Positions 14,224-21,380 of a DNA stretch of 21,380 nucleotides are shown one piece after another (position 1 is the first letter of the stretch; the number at the start of each line of letters is the position of its first letter). The notes beneath the pieces were generated by a model. That model was not told the DNA's origin. It saw only the letters and a program-made list of their open reading frames with translations, and searched no databases. Both the position numbers and the translations under genes were made by a program. The stretch is taken from the NCBI GenBank assembly GCA_001587675.1, contig LNGD01000011.1:1-21380 (forward strand). The letters are read 5' to 3'. This DNA comes from Candidatus Methanofastidiosum methylothiophilum. Its GTDB lineage: Archaea > Methanobacteriota_B > Thermococci > Methanofastidiosales > Methanofastidiosaceae.

Positions 14224-14326
14224 AAAATCTATATTCTGTGAAATTGGCCCTTATTTTTGATTTCAAGTGTTTCATAGAAATACTCACAAAGAGGGATTTT
14301 TTAATAAAAAGAGAATAAAAAAAATA

Positions 14327-15700
14327 TTAATTTGTTTCTTTGTTTTTCTTTAGTATTTCTAATATTTTTGGTATAGCTGAGCTCCTTTCAAAGGATTGTC
14401 TGTAGGCAATGGCTTTTTGAGCATTTACAAGACCTGCACCCTGATCGTACTGTCCAAAACCTAACGGAGTTGCAGTTCTCATCAACGCCTCTTTTACCTG
14501 ATATGGGGTCCAGTTTGGATGTCTTTGAAGGATTAATGCACAGGTTCCTGTGGTGTAGGGTGACGCAAAGCTTGTTCCACTTGCAATTCCGTATGAAGTA
14601 TCTGCAGAGAAAGTTGCTACTATAACTGATTCAGCTGGTGCAACAACATCAGGCTTGACCCTACCATCTGAAGTAGGCCCTCTTGATGAACAATTTCCAA
14701 GCGGTGTTACACAGTACATCTGGTAAGGGGACAAACGTGAATACACTGTAGCACTTAAAGTCCTATCTTTTATTCCTCCAACAGTGATGACATTTCTTGC
14801 ATCGCCAGGCGTTCCTATTGTCCCGCTCCCAGGACCATAATTTCCGGCCGATACTACGACGACAATCCCTGAATCTACCATTCTATCAGCCAGTTTAGAT
14901 TCTGGACTATTGCCATTGGGAATTGATCCCAAACCGAAACTCATGTTGACTACACGAATATTATATTTATTTTTATTAGCTATACACCATTCCATGGCAT
15001 CAAGAGAAGCCAGTGTATTTGGGCTTCCGCCTAAAAGATTTTGCAAGAAAATTAAATTGGCTTTGGGTGAAACTCCAAGCTTATTAGACGATGTTGCAGG
15101 TATTGTATACGCAGGGTAATCTTGACTAAAACTTTGAGTGGTATAGTAGTTTCCAAAGATGCACGATGCGACCATTGTTCCATGTCCGACTGTATCATCA
15201 GAGACTACAGAATTATTATTTACAAAATCCCAAGTGTAGAGAATATTTGTATTTGTGAATTCTTGGTGCGTTGATCTAAGCCCTGAGTCTATTATAACTA
15301 CAGTTACCCCATTTCCACTATAGCCCAAGTTTTTAACAGATGTGGTATTCATCGTATCGTTTGACATGAAGCCATAATACTGGCCTTGATTTACGCTATG
15401 AATAAAGATAACTAGACTATTTTGGGATATTGTTTTAATCTGCTCTGAAGAAAGAATAGTTGCTAGTGAGTTAATAGAGGGGAATTCAGAAATAATTGTT
15501 CCTCCCATTTCCGTAACTATCTTTCTTGTAGTTTCATTGATCTCTACAAATTCTAGGATAACATCAATGCTACCTTCACCGTTTTGAACTTTTTCTTTCA
15601 CTATATTGTCCATTTTGTCCCAATTGGTATCTTCACCAAATGTTGGGGCTATGGAAACTAGTATTATCGCTACAAATATCATAGTTAGATACTTCTTCAT
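14327..15700 (-). CDS. Secreted subtilisin-like serine protease (S8)
   Basis: This 457-residue protein has a signal peptide (about 1-22), an inhibitor-like propeptide (about 40-105, VILEFVEINETTRKIVTEMG ... SLATILSS), and the S8 catalytic domain with D138 (VVIIDSGLRSTH), H173 (GHGTMVAS), N287 (SAGNYGPG) and S377 (GTSFASP). The triad and oxyanion residue are complete, so it is probably active after the propeptide is removed. No C-terminal anchor is seen; the end (KILEILKKNKETN) is basic. It should act outside the cell, in nutrition or surface-protein processing. GGAGG at 15708-15712 sits 7 bases before the ATG, and the promoter module lies at 15744-15785. Confidence 0.95.
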   Translation of the reverse strand: MKKYLTMIFVAIILVSIAPTFGEDTNWDKMDNIVKEKVQNGEGSIDVILEFVEINETTRKIVTEMGGTIISEFPSINSLATILSSEQIKTISQNSLVIFIHSVNQGQYYGFMSNDTMNTTSVKNLGYSGNGVTVVIIDSGLRSTHQEFTNTNILYTWDFVNNNSVVSDDTVGHGTMVASCIFGNYYTTQSFSQDYPAYTIPATSSNKLGVSPKANLIFLQNLLGGSPNTLASLDAMEWCIANKNKYNIRVVNMSFGLGSIPNGNSPESKLADRMVDSGIVVVVSAGNYGPGSGTIGTPGDARNVITVGGIKDRTLSATVYSRLSPYQMYCVTPLGNCSSRGPTSDGRVKPDVVAPAESVIVATFSADTSYGIASGTSFASPYTTGTCALILQRHPNWTPYQVKEALMRTATPLGFGQYDQGAGLVNAQKAIAYRQSFERSSAIPKILEILKKNKETN

Positions 15701-15743
15701 AATTTAACCTCCAAGATTGTTCCAAAAAAGTTAGTTACTTTCG

Positions 15744-15785
15744 TTATATATAAGAATATATAAAAAACAGTGTAAAATATGTAAA
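15744..15785 (-). promoter_or_regulatory. Shared promoter module, copy for the protease gene
   Basis: Minus strand: TTTACATAT (15785-15777), TTTACACTG (15776-15768), a TTTTATATATTC segment (15765-15754), TATA box TTATATATAA (15753-15744). It begins on the base after the stop of the upstream gene, so the module is packed into the intergenic space. Confidence 0.75.
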
Positions 15786-18020
15786 TCAAAAAACTAGAAT
15801 GTTCTCTCCTTTGGCAGAGACTTTAAGTTTTTTAGCCCTCCCCCAAGAAGAAATGGACACTAAGTTGCAAGAACATAGCGTGTCAATATTTTTCTTAACA
15901 GTTGGCCTTGTCATCCCGAATTTATTTGAAATATCTGAGTAGGAAGGCTCAATTCCATGTTTGTTTTTGTCATAAACATACCTTAATATTTCCACCATAG
16001 TTTTTGAAATGTTAGAAGGGACTTTGCTTTCAATATTTTTCCCCTCTTCCATTAAGAGCTCAAGCTCCTTCTCATTGACTAAATCTGGATTTATAATCAT
16101 GATTACAATAACTCCTTCAAATAGCGCTATGTCTCTTAAGGTCTGTGCTAAATGGAGTACGCCCCTAAAATCTTTTCGGGAAAGGATGTAATCAAAACAG
16201 TCAATTAAATATACTCCTTTCCTTTCTGTTTTCTTGATAATATTTGTAAGGCCTTCAATAGATACATGCGAACAATCCTTATTGTTAAAAGTAGTACTTA
16301 TTCTATAGAATTTATGATCTTCTTCAATGAGTTTTCGGACATCTTCCTCTTCTTTCCTAGATACTACCGTTCCTATGTAATCGAGCTTGATAAGGTCTTT
16401 AAAGGCCCCTAGGGCAATAGCCCGATTCTGCTTTTCAACAAAATAAAGAGCTCCATCTTCAAGACAAAAGTTTGAAAATTGTCTTTTAATCCTTTCATCC
16501 GCTTCTTTTTTCATGGAAATGTCTGTTCCTATTTTAATGAAAAGTCTCTTATCGCCCATTTCAAGTATTCTCCCTTCAATCTGGAAGGGTATTGGGACAT
16601 TTGATTTAGTCAAATATTCAGTTTCGTAGGTAGAATGGCCATTTTTTATTGTTTCTTCTATCCTTCTGTTAATCATTTCTGAATATCGGCTAGAAGATAG
16701 TTCCTTTATGTTCTTACCGATAATCTCCTCTTTTTGGTATCCAAGTATTTGGCATGCAAAATTATTTATTTCTAAAATTTTTCCAGACATATTCAAAAAG
16801 ATTATTAAGTGATTGGAATTATCAAACAGTGCCCTAAATTTACGTTCAGAGTCTTTTAAAAGCGATTGGATATTTTTATTTTTGGTAATATCCGTTCCAA
16901 TTGAAACTATCTCTATTACCTCCCCACCTTCACCTATAATGGGCTTATTGGTCCAGTAAATCCAACAACGCTCTCCGTTTTTCTTGATATTCTCATTTAT
17001 GTTCACATTATGTTCTTCAGCAGTATTAATTAAGTTCTCTACAAAGTCAATTGAATCCAGTTTACCTATTTCACTCTTTGAGGGAATCAATACAGCAATA
17101 TCAGCCCCAACTAGCTCTTCCTTGGAATATCCAAAAAAATTTAAGCCATAAGCATTCATTGATAAAATATTGCCTTTAGTACCAAACTCTATTATAATAC
17201 TGTTTGCATTTTCTACTATTCTACGATACTTTTCCTCCGTTTTTTGAGAAGCTTTTTCGGCGTTCTTCCTAATAGATATATCGCGGACAACATGGAGGAT
17301 TCCAATTATATTACCATTTTCAATTACAGGCGATGAACACACTTCTACAGGGATTCTCTCTCCAGATTTCTGGAGATATTCCATTTCATATATGGAAATA
17401 TAGTCGTCACCCATCAGCCTATCTTTTCGGAGGCCACTAGAGGTCGGCATGTATTCTTTTGGGATAAGATCGGATACTTTTTTCTTCAGTAACTCTTCTT
17501 TAGTATACCCACTTTTTCTAACGCCTGTTTCATTTATGTAGAGTATGTTCTCTTCCAAGTCATGGATGAAAATAATATCTCTGGCCGCTTCAGATATTAA
17601 ATAGTATTTTTTTCTAAGATCTTCAAGGGACGCTTTTAACTGGTGTTCATCAGTAATATCTCTAAGTACCAGGTATAAAGTACCTCCCTCTAGCCTATTA
17701 CATGAAACAACGAAATTCTTTATTGAGCGACTTTTAGAGATTAATGTTACAAAATAGTCCTCAAACGATTCGTTGATTTTCTCAATGAACTTTTTGAAAT
17801 CGTCTTTATTTGGAAAAAGAATTTCAATGTTGGATGAGAGAAGCTCTTCAATAGAGTATTCAAGAACAGAACATATTGACTGGGTGACCTGAAGTATTTT
17901 GCCCTCGGACGTTAAACATAGCAGATTTAGAGATTTAGTTATAATTCGTTCATAGCATGAGTTATCCAATGTAATGTTAATTGTCGTATTTTTAGAAGAT
18001 TCCTCTTCTATTTTCTTCAT
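15786..18020 (-). CDS. Four-PAS, DUF835, winged-helix sensory regulator
   Basis: The start is the ATG at 18020, with GGAGG about 8 bases upstream; the frame is open to 18074 but that ATG is too close to the TATA box and lacks a ribosome site. The 744 residues hold PAS domains at about 25-130, 135-255, 262-382 and 392-505. DUF835 follows at about 518-660 (GALYFVEKQNRAIALGAFKD ... GVYLIDCFDYILSRKDFRGV). A winged helix-turn-helix closes it at about 672-740 (PSYSDISNKFGMTRPTVKKN). There is no kinase domain, so signals from PAS/DUF835 probably act directly on DNA binding: a one-component regulator. DUF835 is typical of archaeal signalling proteins; its fold resembles a degenerate RecA/KaiC-like core as far as I know. 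It is the best candidate in the window to bind the shared promoter module, including its own. Confidence 0.92.
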   Translation of the reverse strand: MKKIEEESSKNTTINITLDNSCYERIITKSLNLLCLTSEGKILQVTQSICSVLEYSIEELLSSNIEILFPNKDDFKKFIEKINESFEDYFVTLISKSRSIKNFVVSCNRLEGGTLYLVLRDITDEHQLKASLEDLRKKYYLISEAARDIIFIHDLEENILYINETGVRKSGYTKEELLKKKVSDLIPKEYMPTSSGLRKDRLMGDDYISIYEMEYLQKSGERIPVEVCSSPVIENGNIIGILHVVRDISIRKNAEKASQKTEEKYRRIVENANSIIIEFGTKGNILSMNAYGLNFFGYSKEELVGADIAVLIPSKSEIGKLDSIDFVENLINTAEEHNVNINENIKKNGERCWIYWTNKPIIGEGGEVIEIVSIGTDITKNKNIQSLLKDSERKFRALFDNSNHLIIFLNMSGKILEINNFACQILGYQKEEIIGKNIKELSSSRYSEMINRRIEETIKNGHSTYETEYLTKSNVPIPFQIEGRILEMGDKRLFIKIGTDISMKKEADERIKRQFSNFCLEDGALYFVEKQNRAIALGAFKDLIKLDYIGTVVSRKEEEDVRKLIEEDHKFYRISTTFNNKDCSHVSIEGLTNIIKKTERKGVYLIDCFDYILSRKDFRGVLHLAQTLRDIALFEGVIVIMIINPDLVNEKELELLMEEGKNIESKVPSNISKTMVEILRYVYDKNKHGIEPSYSDISNKFGMTRPTVKKNIDTLCSCNLVSISSWGRAKKLKVSAKGENILVF

Positions 18021-18088
18021 AGAGTCCCCTCCATTTATAAAGGAATATTCTGCCGTCTTGTTAGATATGAACATGAATATAAATCTTT

Positions 18089-18124
18089 CTTATAAAATGG
18101 CCAAAAAATAGTAAAATATGCAAA
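18089..18124 (-). promoter_or_regulatory. Shared promoter module, copy for the PAS-DUF835 regulator
   Basis: Minus strand: TTTGCATAT (18124-18116), TTTACTATT (18115-18107), a degenerate TTTTGGCCAT third element (18105-18096), TATA-like TTTTATAAG (18097-18089). The third half-site is the weakest of the eight, which would suit a gene controlled differently from the rest. Confidence 0.65.
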
Positions 18125-18172
18125 AACAGTCGATATTTGAACTATTAATTATCTCTACATTTCTAGTAATTT

Positions 18173-19570
18173 CTACATATACTTCTTCAAATAATTTCTG
18201 GTATCCTCTGTGTCCAACCACCCTTTATCCAGCTGCTTAATCAGGGCTTCAATCCTATTTATCTGCCGCATGAGTCTGTCCTTAGTCTTCTCATTTTCTA
18301 CTTCGACCTGGATAAATCCGCTCATTATCGCCAGGGGATTCCTTATATGATCTACAAGATGGGCAAAATACTCTAAATTTTCTTCAAGCTGTTTATGAGA
18401 TTTCTTTCTGTCCGTGATATCCATTACAACTTCTATCATGCCTTCATTATAATTTAGGGGATTTATGGGGCTTATTCCTATGTAGCAGTTTATTAAATGT
18501 CCGTCTTTTCTTTTCCATGTAGTTTCTATGCCCTTAAAATCTTCATAGGAGGGTTCCCCGTAGAGCATATCTCCAACTTTTAGGTATTCGCCTTCATCGG
18601 GATATAAAAATCTTAAATTTCTATTTGTAAGCTCATCTAAGGAATAGCCAGTTATTTCCATCATTTTTCTGTTGCACCATACGATTTGCCGATTTAAAAC
18701 TAGTTTAATCCCGACTGGTGCTGCAGTAAGAATACTATTCAAGGTACATTCTCTTTCTTTTAGTGATCTTTCGGCTTCCTTTTCTTTTGTAATATCCCTA
18801 ACAGTTGTAATATACCCTTGGGATAGATCTTTGTCATAATATGGGCTAACTCTAATGGAAACATGGATAGGTTCTCCATCTTTTCTCTTCCAGTTGGCCA
18901 CCTCTTCTAGAGGATATTCTTCAATATTATGGGGGTATAGCAAATCCTTTAACTTGAAGTATTCCTCCTCAGTTTCATAAAACAGTTTGGCATCGCTACC
19001 AATGATTTCTTCAAGTGAATACCCAGTTATTTCGCCCATTCTTAAATTGCACCAAATGACGCATCTATCCTTCATTAAATTGATGCCTATAGGTGCTGCG
19101 GCAAATATGCCGTTCAACGTTTTCTCTCTATTTTCTATTTCTTCTTCCATTTTTTTTCTGTCAGATAAGTCTACTCCTATACCCAAGAAGAAATCAAAGT
19201 TTCCATTTTCATCAAATAAGGAACGGCCATGCCATTCTACTAAAATCTCCCTTCCATCTTTTGTCAATATATTGTTTTTGTTAATCGTCGGCTCTTTCAT
19301 TTTCATCAATTTATCAAGTATTTCGGATAAGGAGGCTCTGTCACTTTCAGGAACGAAAGTTGATACATAATCCATGCCGATGACTTCTTCCAAACCATAT
19401 CCAAGTGATTTTAACATAGAATCGTTCATGAATAGAGTCTTACCTTTCGGATCAATTACCACATAGAATGCTGGTGATGCTTGGACAAGCGTATTAATGA
19501 AGTTATGTTCTTTTGAAAGCAGAGAATCTGTTCTTGGAACATCCGGCCTATTTGTAGAATCATTGTACAT
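18173..19570 (-). CDS. Three-PAS protein with degenerate kinase end and no ATPase domain
   Basis: The ATG at 19570 is chosen (465 residues); a TTG three codons earlier is also possible. PAS 1 lies at about 25-140, PAS 2 at 147-265 and PAS 3 at 272-388, each closing with the usual DITxRK-like motif. PAS 2 and 3 are internal duplicates (APIGINLMKDRCVIWCN against APVGIKLVLNRQIVWCN). The end is a HisKA-like helical hairpin, FAHLVDHIRNPLAIMSGF, then a tail with QLDKGWLDTEDTRNYLKKY. No N, G1 or G2 box follows, so it cannot bind ATP as a kinase. The histidine is two rather than three residues before the R of the box. It may dimerise with, or be phosphorylated by, a true kinase. The promoter module lies at 19618-19661. 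Confidence 0.9.
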   Translation of the reverse strand: MYNDSTNRPDVPRTDSLLSKEHNFINTLVQASPAFYVVIDPKGKTLFMNDSMLKSLGYGLEEVIGMDYVSTFVPESDRASLSEILDKLMKMKEPTINKNNILTKDGREILVEWHGRSLFDENGNFDFFLGIGVDLSDRKKMEEEIENREKTLNGIFAAAPIGINLMKDRCVIWCNLRMGEITGYSLEEIIGSDAKLFYETEEEYFKLKDLLYPHNIEEYPLEEVANWKRKDGEPIHVSIRVSPYYDKDLSQGYITTVRDITKEKEAERSLKERECTLNSILTAAPVGIKLVLNRQIVWCNRKMMEITGYSLDELTNRNLRFLYPDEGEYLKVGDMLYGEPSYEDFKGIETTWKRKDGHLINCYIGISPINPLNYNEGMIEVVMDITDRKKSHKQLEENLEYFAHLVDHIRNPLAIMSGFIQVEVENEKTKDRLMRQINRIEALIKQLDKGWLDTEDTRNYLKKYM

Positions 19571-19617
19571 TTTTATCAAGACTTAAATCAATAAGTTGGT
19601 TAAGCATATTGACTTTT

Positions 19618-19661
19618 CTTAATATATAAGAATATGGAAAAATAAATGTAAAATAGGTAAA
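19618..19661 (-). promoter_or_regulatory. Shared promoter module, copy for the three-PAS protein
   Basis: Minus strand: TTTACCTAT (19661-19653), TTTACATTT (19652-19644), TTTTCCATATTC (19641-19630), TATA box TTATATATTAAG (19629-19618). The start at 19570 would then have a leader of about 25-30 bases. Confidence 0.75.
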
Positions 19662-19727
19662 ACGTAGATAAAAATATTAATCGAGAGTTTGTAAAAGGAT
19701 GAACTCTGCCTTATTATTTGAGGGGGT

Positions 19728-20405
19728 TCAATACTCCATAACTAAAGGGATGAATTTTGAATCATTAACAAAAAATTTCATGTCGTTTAATCCAAAATTG
19801 CCTTTAAAATGGCATTTATATTTATTTATTTCAGACAAATCTTTGTATAGCTCATTGTAGTCTGCTTTTTGAATTTTTTCAACAGTATCGTATTTGGAGT
19901 TGATGAGGAGGGTGGCAAAATTTGGACTTACATATCTTAATCTCGAAACGTCAGTGAGTTTGGCCAGTACAGTTGCTTCATCAGATTCTAAATCCAATTC
20001 TTCTGCTAGCTTGATCCTTCCATTTACTGTCGATATAAGGTCAAATAACTGGCCAGTGTTTTTTATTCCTCTCTTTTCTAATTTTTCAATGAGTTCCTTT
20101 TTTATACACTCAAACTCTTTTAGGTTTCTTAGCTTAGCCTGATAACTGTTGACTTCTCTTCTGAGTAGGATAAGATAATCCTCCGATATGCCCGTCTTTT
20201 TTGAAAACACCAAACATTTATTTTTTGTCTTCAGGATTTCTTGAAGATCATAAAGAGTATATATTTTCTGATTTTCTATTGCCTCAAATCTTTCATCTAT
20301 TTTTTCTAGAAGTATTTTTTGACTTGGCAGGAGCTCTGTGTTTTTTATTTTTTCTTTCAGCTTTTCAATGCTCAAATTTTTATAATCAAGAAAGTAACTT
20401 CCCAT
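19728..20405 (-). CDS. DUF4332 (helix-hairpin-helix) protein
   Basis: This 225-residue, helix-rich soluble protein matches the DUF4332 pattern: LIEKLEKRGIKNTGQLFDLI ... GRIKLAEELDLESDEATVLA ... KLTDVSRLRYVSPNFATLLI ... YDTVEKIQKADYNELYKDLSEIN. A related but weaker repeat precedes it (LYDLQEILKTKNKCLVFSKK, SEDYLILLRREVNSYQAKLR). DUF4332 holds helix-hairpin-helix units like those that bind DNA or proteins; its role is not established. AGGTGGATG precedes the ATG. It starts 19 bases after the methyltransferase stop and is surely co-transcribed with it. Confidence 0.82.
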   Translation of the reverse strand: MGSYFLDYKNLSIEKLKEKIKNTELLPSQKILLEKIDERFEAIENQKIYTLYDLQEILKTKNKCLVFSKKTGISEDYLILLRREVNSYQAKLRNLKEFECIKKELIEKLEKRGIKNTGQLFDLISTVNGRIKLAEELDLESDEATVLAKLTDVSRLRYVSPNFATLLINSKYDTVEKIQKADYNELYKDLSEINKYKCHFKGNFGLNDMKFFVNDSKFIPLVMEY

Positions 20406-20424
20406 CTACATCCACCTGATTTGG

Positions 20425-21195
20425 CTAATACTCCGCAATTACTAACATCTCCAAATCTTCAGTTGTTAAATTATCATCCCTGCTAAAAGCGCCTATTTTG
20501 CATCCGTATATGTCTATTTTATTAAAATCAAGGCATTTTAATAACCAGCCTATTTCTGAAGGAACGTAGTACCTTTCATCACACTTAATTTTTTTACTAT
20601 TTCCATCGTCATCTTTTATCTCTAAAATTGATTTCTCTCTAAAAGTCATTAGATCAAATGCATTACCACTGCTCATTCCGTCGACAGAATTTGAATTTAT
20701 ATAGTCCTTGACGGAGTGAAATAGTGGAAAAAGACCGTTCAAAGTTGTTAGGATCAATTTTCCGTTGTCCTTTAGGGCTCTGGCAGCACTTTGGAGAATC
20801 ATGAAATTCATTTCATCTGTTTCCATAAGTGGAAATCCCCCTTCACATATCATTAGCACAAGACCAAACTTTTTTTCAAATTTTATATCTCTTGCATCTG
20901 CCTTGAGGAATTCAACTTTAACTTTAGCATCATTGGCTTTTTCTATTGCCATGCTTAACATGCAGTCAGACAGATCAATCCCAGTTACACTATACCCTCT
21001 CCTGGCAAGTTCAATTGAGTGTCTCCCTGTTCCACACCCTATGTCTAGGATTCTTATTGATTTGTCGTAGTTAATTTCTTTTTCTATGAAGTCCACTTCT
21101 TTCAATGTTCCCGTGGTATATTTTTGTGTTTCATATGTTTTCGCATAATTATTGAATAGTTCTTCATACCATTTTGGGCCGCTTGTGTTTGACAT
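20425..21195 (-). CDS. Class I SAM-dependent methyltransferase
   Basis: This 256-residue protein has motif I ILDIGCGTGRHSIELARRGY (about 49-68), post-I GIDLS (73-77), the segment VEFLKADARDIKF (about 93-105), and motif IV-like LVLMICEGGFPLMET. The later part has LKDNGKLILTTLNGLFPLFH, then the substrate-side region with KCDERYYVPSEIGWLLKCLD. It transfers a methyl group from S-adenosylmethionine; the acceptor is not predictable, though relatives act on small molecules. GAGGAG lies 4 bases before the ATG. It heads a two-gene unit with the DUF4332 protein, behind a copy of the promoter module. Confidence 0.92.
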   Translation of the reverse strand: MSNTSGPKWYEELFNNYAKTYETQKYTTGTLKEVDFIEKEINYDKSIRILDIGCGTGRHSIELARRGYSVTGIDLSDCMLSMAIEKANDAKVKVEFLKADARDIKFEKKFGLVLMICEGGFPLMETDEMNFMILQSAARALKDNGKLILTTLNGLFPLFHSVKDYINSNSVDGMSSGNAFDLMTFREKSILEIKDDDGNSKKIKCDERYYVPSEIGWLLKCLDFNKIDIYGCKIGAFSRDDNLTTEDLEMLVIAEY

Positions 21196-21215
21196 GAAAC
21201 TCCTCTAATATATAC

Positions 21216-21255
21216 TTATATAAGAATATAGAAAATTTAATGTAAAATATGTAAA
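21216..21255 (-). promoter_or_regulatory. Shared promoter module, copy for the methyltransferase operon
   Basis: Minus strand: TTTACATAT (21255-21247), TTTACATTA (21246-21238), TTTTCTATATTC (21235-21224), TATA box TTATATAA (21223-21216). The TATA box is close to the ATG at 21195 although a ribosome site is present, so the exact initiation point is uncertain. Confidence 0.75.
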
Positions 21256-21274
21256 TCAAAAACTAAAAAGAATG

Positions 21275-21380
21275 TCATACCCCGCCTTCTGTCTTTGAGA
21301 GCAGTCGCATCATGTTGCTGTAGGTGTAGTTTGTCGTGACTGCGCCCTCTACCTCTTGCGTCCTGTTGCCCATGCTGTCG
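21275..21380 (-). CDS. C-terminal end of a YD/RHS-repeat protein (5' part beyond window)
   Basis: The minus-strand frame entering from the right edge reads DSMGNRTQEVEGAVTTNYTY, then SNMMRLLSKTEGGV and a TGA at 21277-21275. D-x-x-GNRT ... Y-T-Y-x-x-x-x-RL is the signature of YD repeats in RHS-type surface or toxin-delivery proteins. The coding piece is visibly richer in G and C (over half) than the roughly one-third of the rest of the window, which fits horizontal gain. It ends right after a repeat, with no toxin-like tail. Only 35 codons are visible. Confidence 0.72.
   Translation of the reverse strand, partial: DSMGNRTQEVEGAVTTNYTYSNMMRLLSKTEGGV

Overview
The window looks like a low-G+C archaeal chromosome, most likely euryarchaeal. 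The evidence is TATA-box promoters 25-30 bases upstream of starts (some apparently leaderless), Shine-Dalgarno sites of the GGAGG/GGTGAT type, TTG starts, an archaeal type IV pilin-like leader, DUF835 and DUF4332 domains, and archaeal-style PAS kinases. I cannot fix the genus from sequence alone; a methanogen of the Methanofastidiosa/Thermococci neighbourhood is a guess.

Layout. Bases 1-3301 carry ordinary unrelated genes: a secreted LamG protein (cut by the left edge), the AzlC/AzlD branched-chain amino-acid exporter pair, a small exported protein, a GNAT acetyltransferase and a single-domain rhodanese. At 3412-3464 lies the 3' half of a serine tRNA (anticodon UGA) with no 5' half. It abuts a complete tyrosine recombinase (3511-4365), then an intergenic stretch with a 13-bp direct repeat and three consecutive hairpins, then an orphan DUF2958-like gene. 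This is the end of an integrated element or its remnant. No intact tRNA-Ser is seen to the right, so the other end may lie outside the window.

Bases 4941-9581 hold a leftward set of small membrane proteins: a TPR protein with ten repeats, a 42-residue single-helix protein, and three membrane proteins built from two recurring zinc-ribbon modules. From 9780 rightward are two paralogous small membrane proteins, both with TTG starts. A leftward NfeD-stomatin (SPFH)-acidic protein operon follows (12534-10595). Then comes a sensory block: a complete PAS histidine kinase, a secreted subtilisin-like protease, a four-PAS/DUF835/winged-helix regulator, a PAS protein with a degenerate kinase end and no ATPase domain, and a methyltransferase plus DUF4332 pair. 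The right edge cuts the C-terminus of a YD/RHS-repeat protein whose base composition is clearly richer in G+C.

The most striking signal is a promoter module present eight times between 7.5 and 21.3 kb and not seen by eye in the first 7 kb. Two TTTNCATAT-like direct repeats sit exactly 9 bp apart. About 12 bp later comes a third, TTTTCYATAT-like copy, followed directly by a TATA box. It fronts nearly every transcription unit in that region: zinc-ribbon membrane genes, small membrane proteins, NfeD/SPFH, protease, PAS regulator, PAS pseudo-kinase and methyltransferase. This suggests a local regulon linking sensing, membrane maintenance and proteolysis. It also corrects several translation starts, because some upstream ATGs fall inside or right beside the TATA box.
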